A stretch of 64,000 nt of DNA from Amoebophrya sp. A120 (taxonomy: Eukaryota; Sar; Dinophyceae; Syndiniales; Amoebophryaceae). Shown piece after piece: positions 62,708 through 64,000 of the stretch (positions are counted from its first letter, which is position 1; each line of letters begins with the position of its first letter). Under the pieces are notes generated by a model, which did no database searches, was not told where the DNA came from, and saw nothing but the letters and a program-made list of their open reading frames with translations. Made by a program: the position numbers and the translations under genes. Location of the stretch: the NCBI GenBank assembly GCA_905178155.1, contig CAJINV010000011.1, positions 1,077,982 to 1,141,981 on the forward strand, given 5' to 3'.

Positions 62708-64000
62708 ATGGCGACCCGCACGAGTGTCCCCATGCAGATGCAGCACCAGGGTAGTGCTACTACCTCTACCAGCGGGGGCAGTGCCAGCTTTACCGCCCGA
62801 AAAACCGGCGTACTTGACACGTTGAAGAAGCTGCATGAGAAAATTGAAGCAAATTCCTACGCGGACAATCTGACCGACAATGAGGACCCTCGCTTCGCGG
62901 GTTGTACCAGTGCTTTCGACCGGTTTAACGCCAATGTGGAGCGAAATTTGGAAGATCACCAGCTGGACGATAAGATCCACAATTTTCTCCAGCAAAGCCA
63001 GTCGGAGCACGAAAAAATGTTGTGGCAAATGTCGATCGGGTCCCAGCGCATGGGCTTTTTTCGCCGCAAATCGGTCAAGCAGGCAGCCGCGCGGGAAATG
63101 CTGGAGTACGGTGGCGGTGCTGGGGTGGTCGGGGATCATGCGTCTTCCGGAGCTGCTGGTGGTGTACTAGACCAGCACAGTGGACCAGAAGGCAACAGTG
63201 CCAGCAAGCGACAATCCACTGGTGCGAGTGGTCACCAGCACCAGAACCAGAACCATAATTCCGTTCACGGTCATCAACATGGTCGCCAGGGCAATAGTTG
63301 TTCTGGGCCAGGAAATCAAAATTATACCGGCCAAAGTGGTGCTGACCATCACAGCCAACATACAGGAGGTGGCGGGAGTAGCAGCACGGGAAGTTACACG
63401 TGCACTTCCATCGCGGAGGAGGGGGCAGCGGGCGGGGCAAAGAAGGCAAGAGCGACAAATACAGCTAGCGGCGGCAGCCGGGGTGGAACGACTGGGACGA
63501 CCCAGTCCACCTTGATGAAGAGTTGTGGTGCTCCGGGATCGTCCACCTCGAATAACTATGGTGGCACAGCAACTTGCGCAGGAGGGCCAGGAGGCGGAGG
63601 CACAGCGTCTTCTGGCCCCTCCCGGCACGATCGTTACGCGTGGTGGCCCGTGAAAAAAGCCTGTCAAGAGCTGATCACCGGCTGCTTTCTGCCGGCCTGG
63701 GCGCCGAACGTTTTCGAACCGAAGAACGAAAGCGTAGTACAAGCTAGTTCCGCTTCCTCGTCGCCGATAGTGAGTGCCGAGATGCAGAGCCTTGTTGATC
63801 CGCTGCAGCGGCGCCCGTCGACGGTGCGGCAGCGGCTGAACTCTTCCTCGAACGTGCTGAATGCATCGGGCGGATCGACAACGCTTGCAACGCTGCAGCA
63901 ACAGTACCTGTCGAATGCGAAAGACAACAACCTCGTGGGAAACGTTTTGCTTTTCAATAACAACAGGAATAAAGCAGGCACGAGCATGGTCGGAGGAACT
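62708..64000 (+). CDS. Uncharacterised protein, partial (runs off the window)
   Basis: ATG 62708 (MATRTSVPMQMQHQGSATTS) is open to the last base, 431 codons without a stop. Residues about 30-140 look ordered and helical (VLDTLKKLHEKIEANSYADN, LDDKIHNFLQQSQSEHEKML, FFRRKSVKQAAAREMLEY). A long Gly/Ser/His/Gln-rich segment follows, including a His/Gln/Asn-rich stretch (about 177-220). Then comes a short ordered block (WWPVKKACQELITGCFLPAW). No family is recognised; the 3' end is missing. Confidence 0.75.
   Translation, partial: MATRTSVPMQMQHQGSATTSTSGGSASFTARKTGVLDTLKKLHEKIEANSYADNLTDNEDPRFAGCTSAFDRFNANVERNLEDHQLDDKIHNFLQQSQSEHEKMLWQMSIGSQRMGFFRRKSVKQAAAREMLEYGGGAGVVGDHASSGAAGGVLDQHSGPEGNSASKRQSTGASGHQHQNQNHNSVHGHQHGRQGNSCSGPGNQNYTGQSGADHHSQHTGGGGSSSTGSYTCTSIAEEGAAGGAKKARATNTASGGSRGGTTGTTQSTLMKSCGAPGSSTSNNYGGTATCAGGPGGGGTASSGPSRHDRYAWWPVKKACQELITGCFLPAWAPNVFEPKNESVVQASSASSSPIVSAEMQSLVDPLQRRPSTVRQRLNSSSNVLNASGGSTTLATLQQQYLSNAKDNNLVGNVLLFNNNRNKAGTSMVGGT

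Noticed and set aside
1-64000. tRNA, rRNA, spliced-leader RNA or CRISPR array
   Set aside because: I scanned for T-arm-like GTTCRANNC, the dinoflagellate leader core and regularly spaced repeats and found nothing convincing.

Overview
This is eukaryotic nuclear DNA. The evidence is a 40S ribosomal protein S9 gene, GAR1, TRM10, an A/B-type cyclin, an OSCA/TMEM63 channel, spliceosomal introns and a Ty1/copia retrotransposon. Every cellular gene I can support lies on the + strand; only the retrotransposon is on the minus strand. One-way gene order, many low-complexity (Ser/Ala/Gly/Glu-rich) insertions, and short intron-like elements with terminal inverted repeats and non-GT-AG ends point to a dinoflagellate. 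The intron type most resembles what is reported for the syndinian parasite Amoebophrya. The taxon is my inference; no marker such as rRNA or a spliced leader is present.

Layout. 1-9.6 kb: a membrane protein gene with two introner-like elements, an uncharacterised coiled-coil gene, and a tail-anchored coiled-coil gene (4.1-9.6 kb) that carries three copies of one exon start about 1.2 kb apart. 10.7-14.6 kb: a 2-oxoglutarate/Fe(II) oxygenase-like gene with a huge insertion inside its catalytic fold. 15.5-16.6 kb: coiled-coil gene. 18.2-19.1 kb: RPS9. 20.2-22.4 kb: a poorly resolved multi-exon locus with a repeat. 23.4-25.6 kb: RluA-type pseudouridine synthase. 26.4-27.3 kb: GAR1. 28.2-36.2 kb: a small membrane protein gene apparently split by a complete 7,385-bp copia element (28686-36070, LTRs differing at 2 of 466 positions). 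36.9-38.7 kb: TRM10. 39.4-41.0 kb: an unknown gene split by two introner-like elements, one of 713 nt. 42.7-45.1 kb: an intron-rich cyclin. 45-50 kb: small genes and sparse sequence. 50.1-54.2 kb: OSCA/TMEM63-like channel. 55.0-59.0 kb: a tandem duplication linking a coiled-coil gene and a secreted Cys-rich gene. 60.6-61.7 kb and 62.7-64.0 kb: two low-complexity proteins, the last running off the window.

The most interesting signal is a set of ten intron-sized elements. Each is flanked by a short direct repeat (4-10 bp), and most have inverted-repeat ends. Joining the exons inside the direct repeat restores the reading frame in all ten, yet nine of the ten cannot be cut as GT-AG introns at that join. 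They look like a family of DNA-transposon-like introners removed by repeat-guided, non-canonical splicing. Three genes (RPS9, GAR1, PUS) serve ribosome and RNA modification, and TRM10 adds tRNA modification, but I see no operon-like functional unit. The window is best read as ordinary genes being reshaped by introners, a recent retrotransposon and local duplication.
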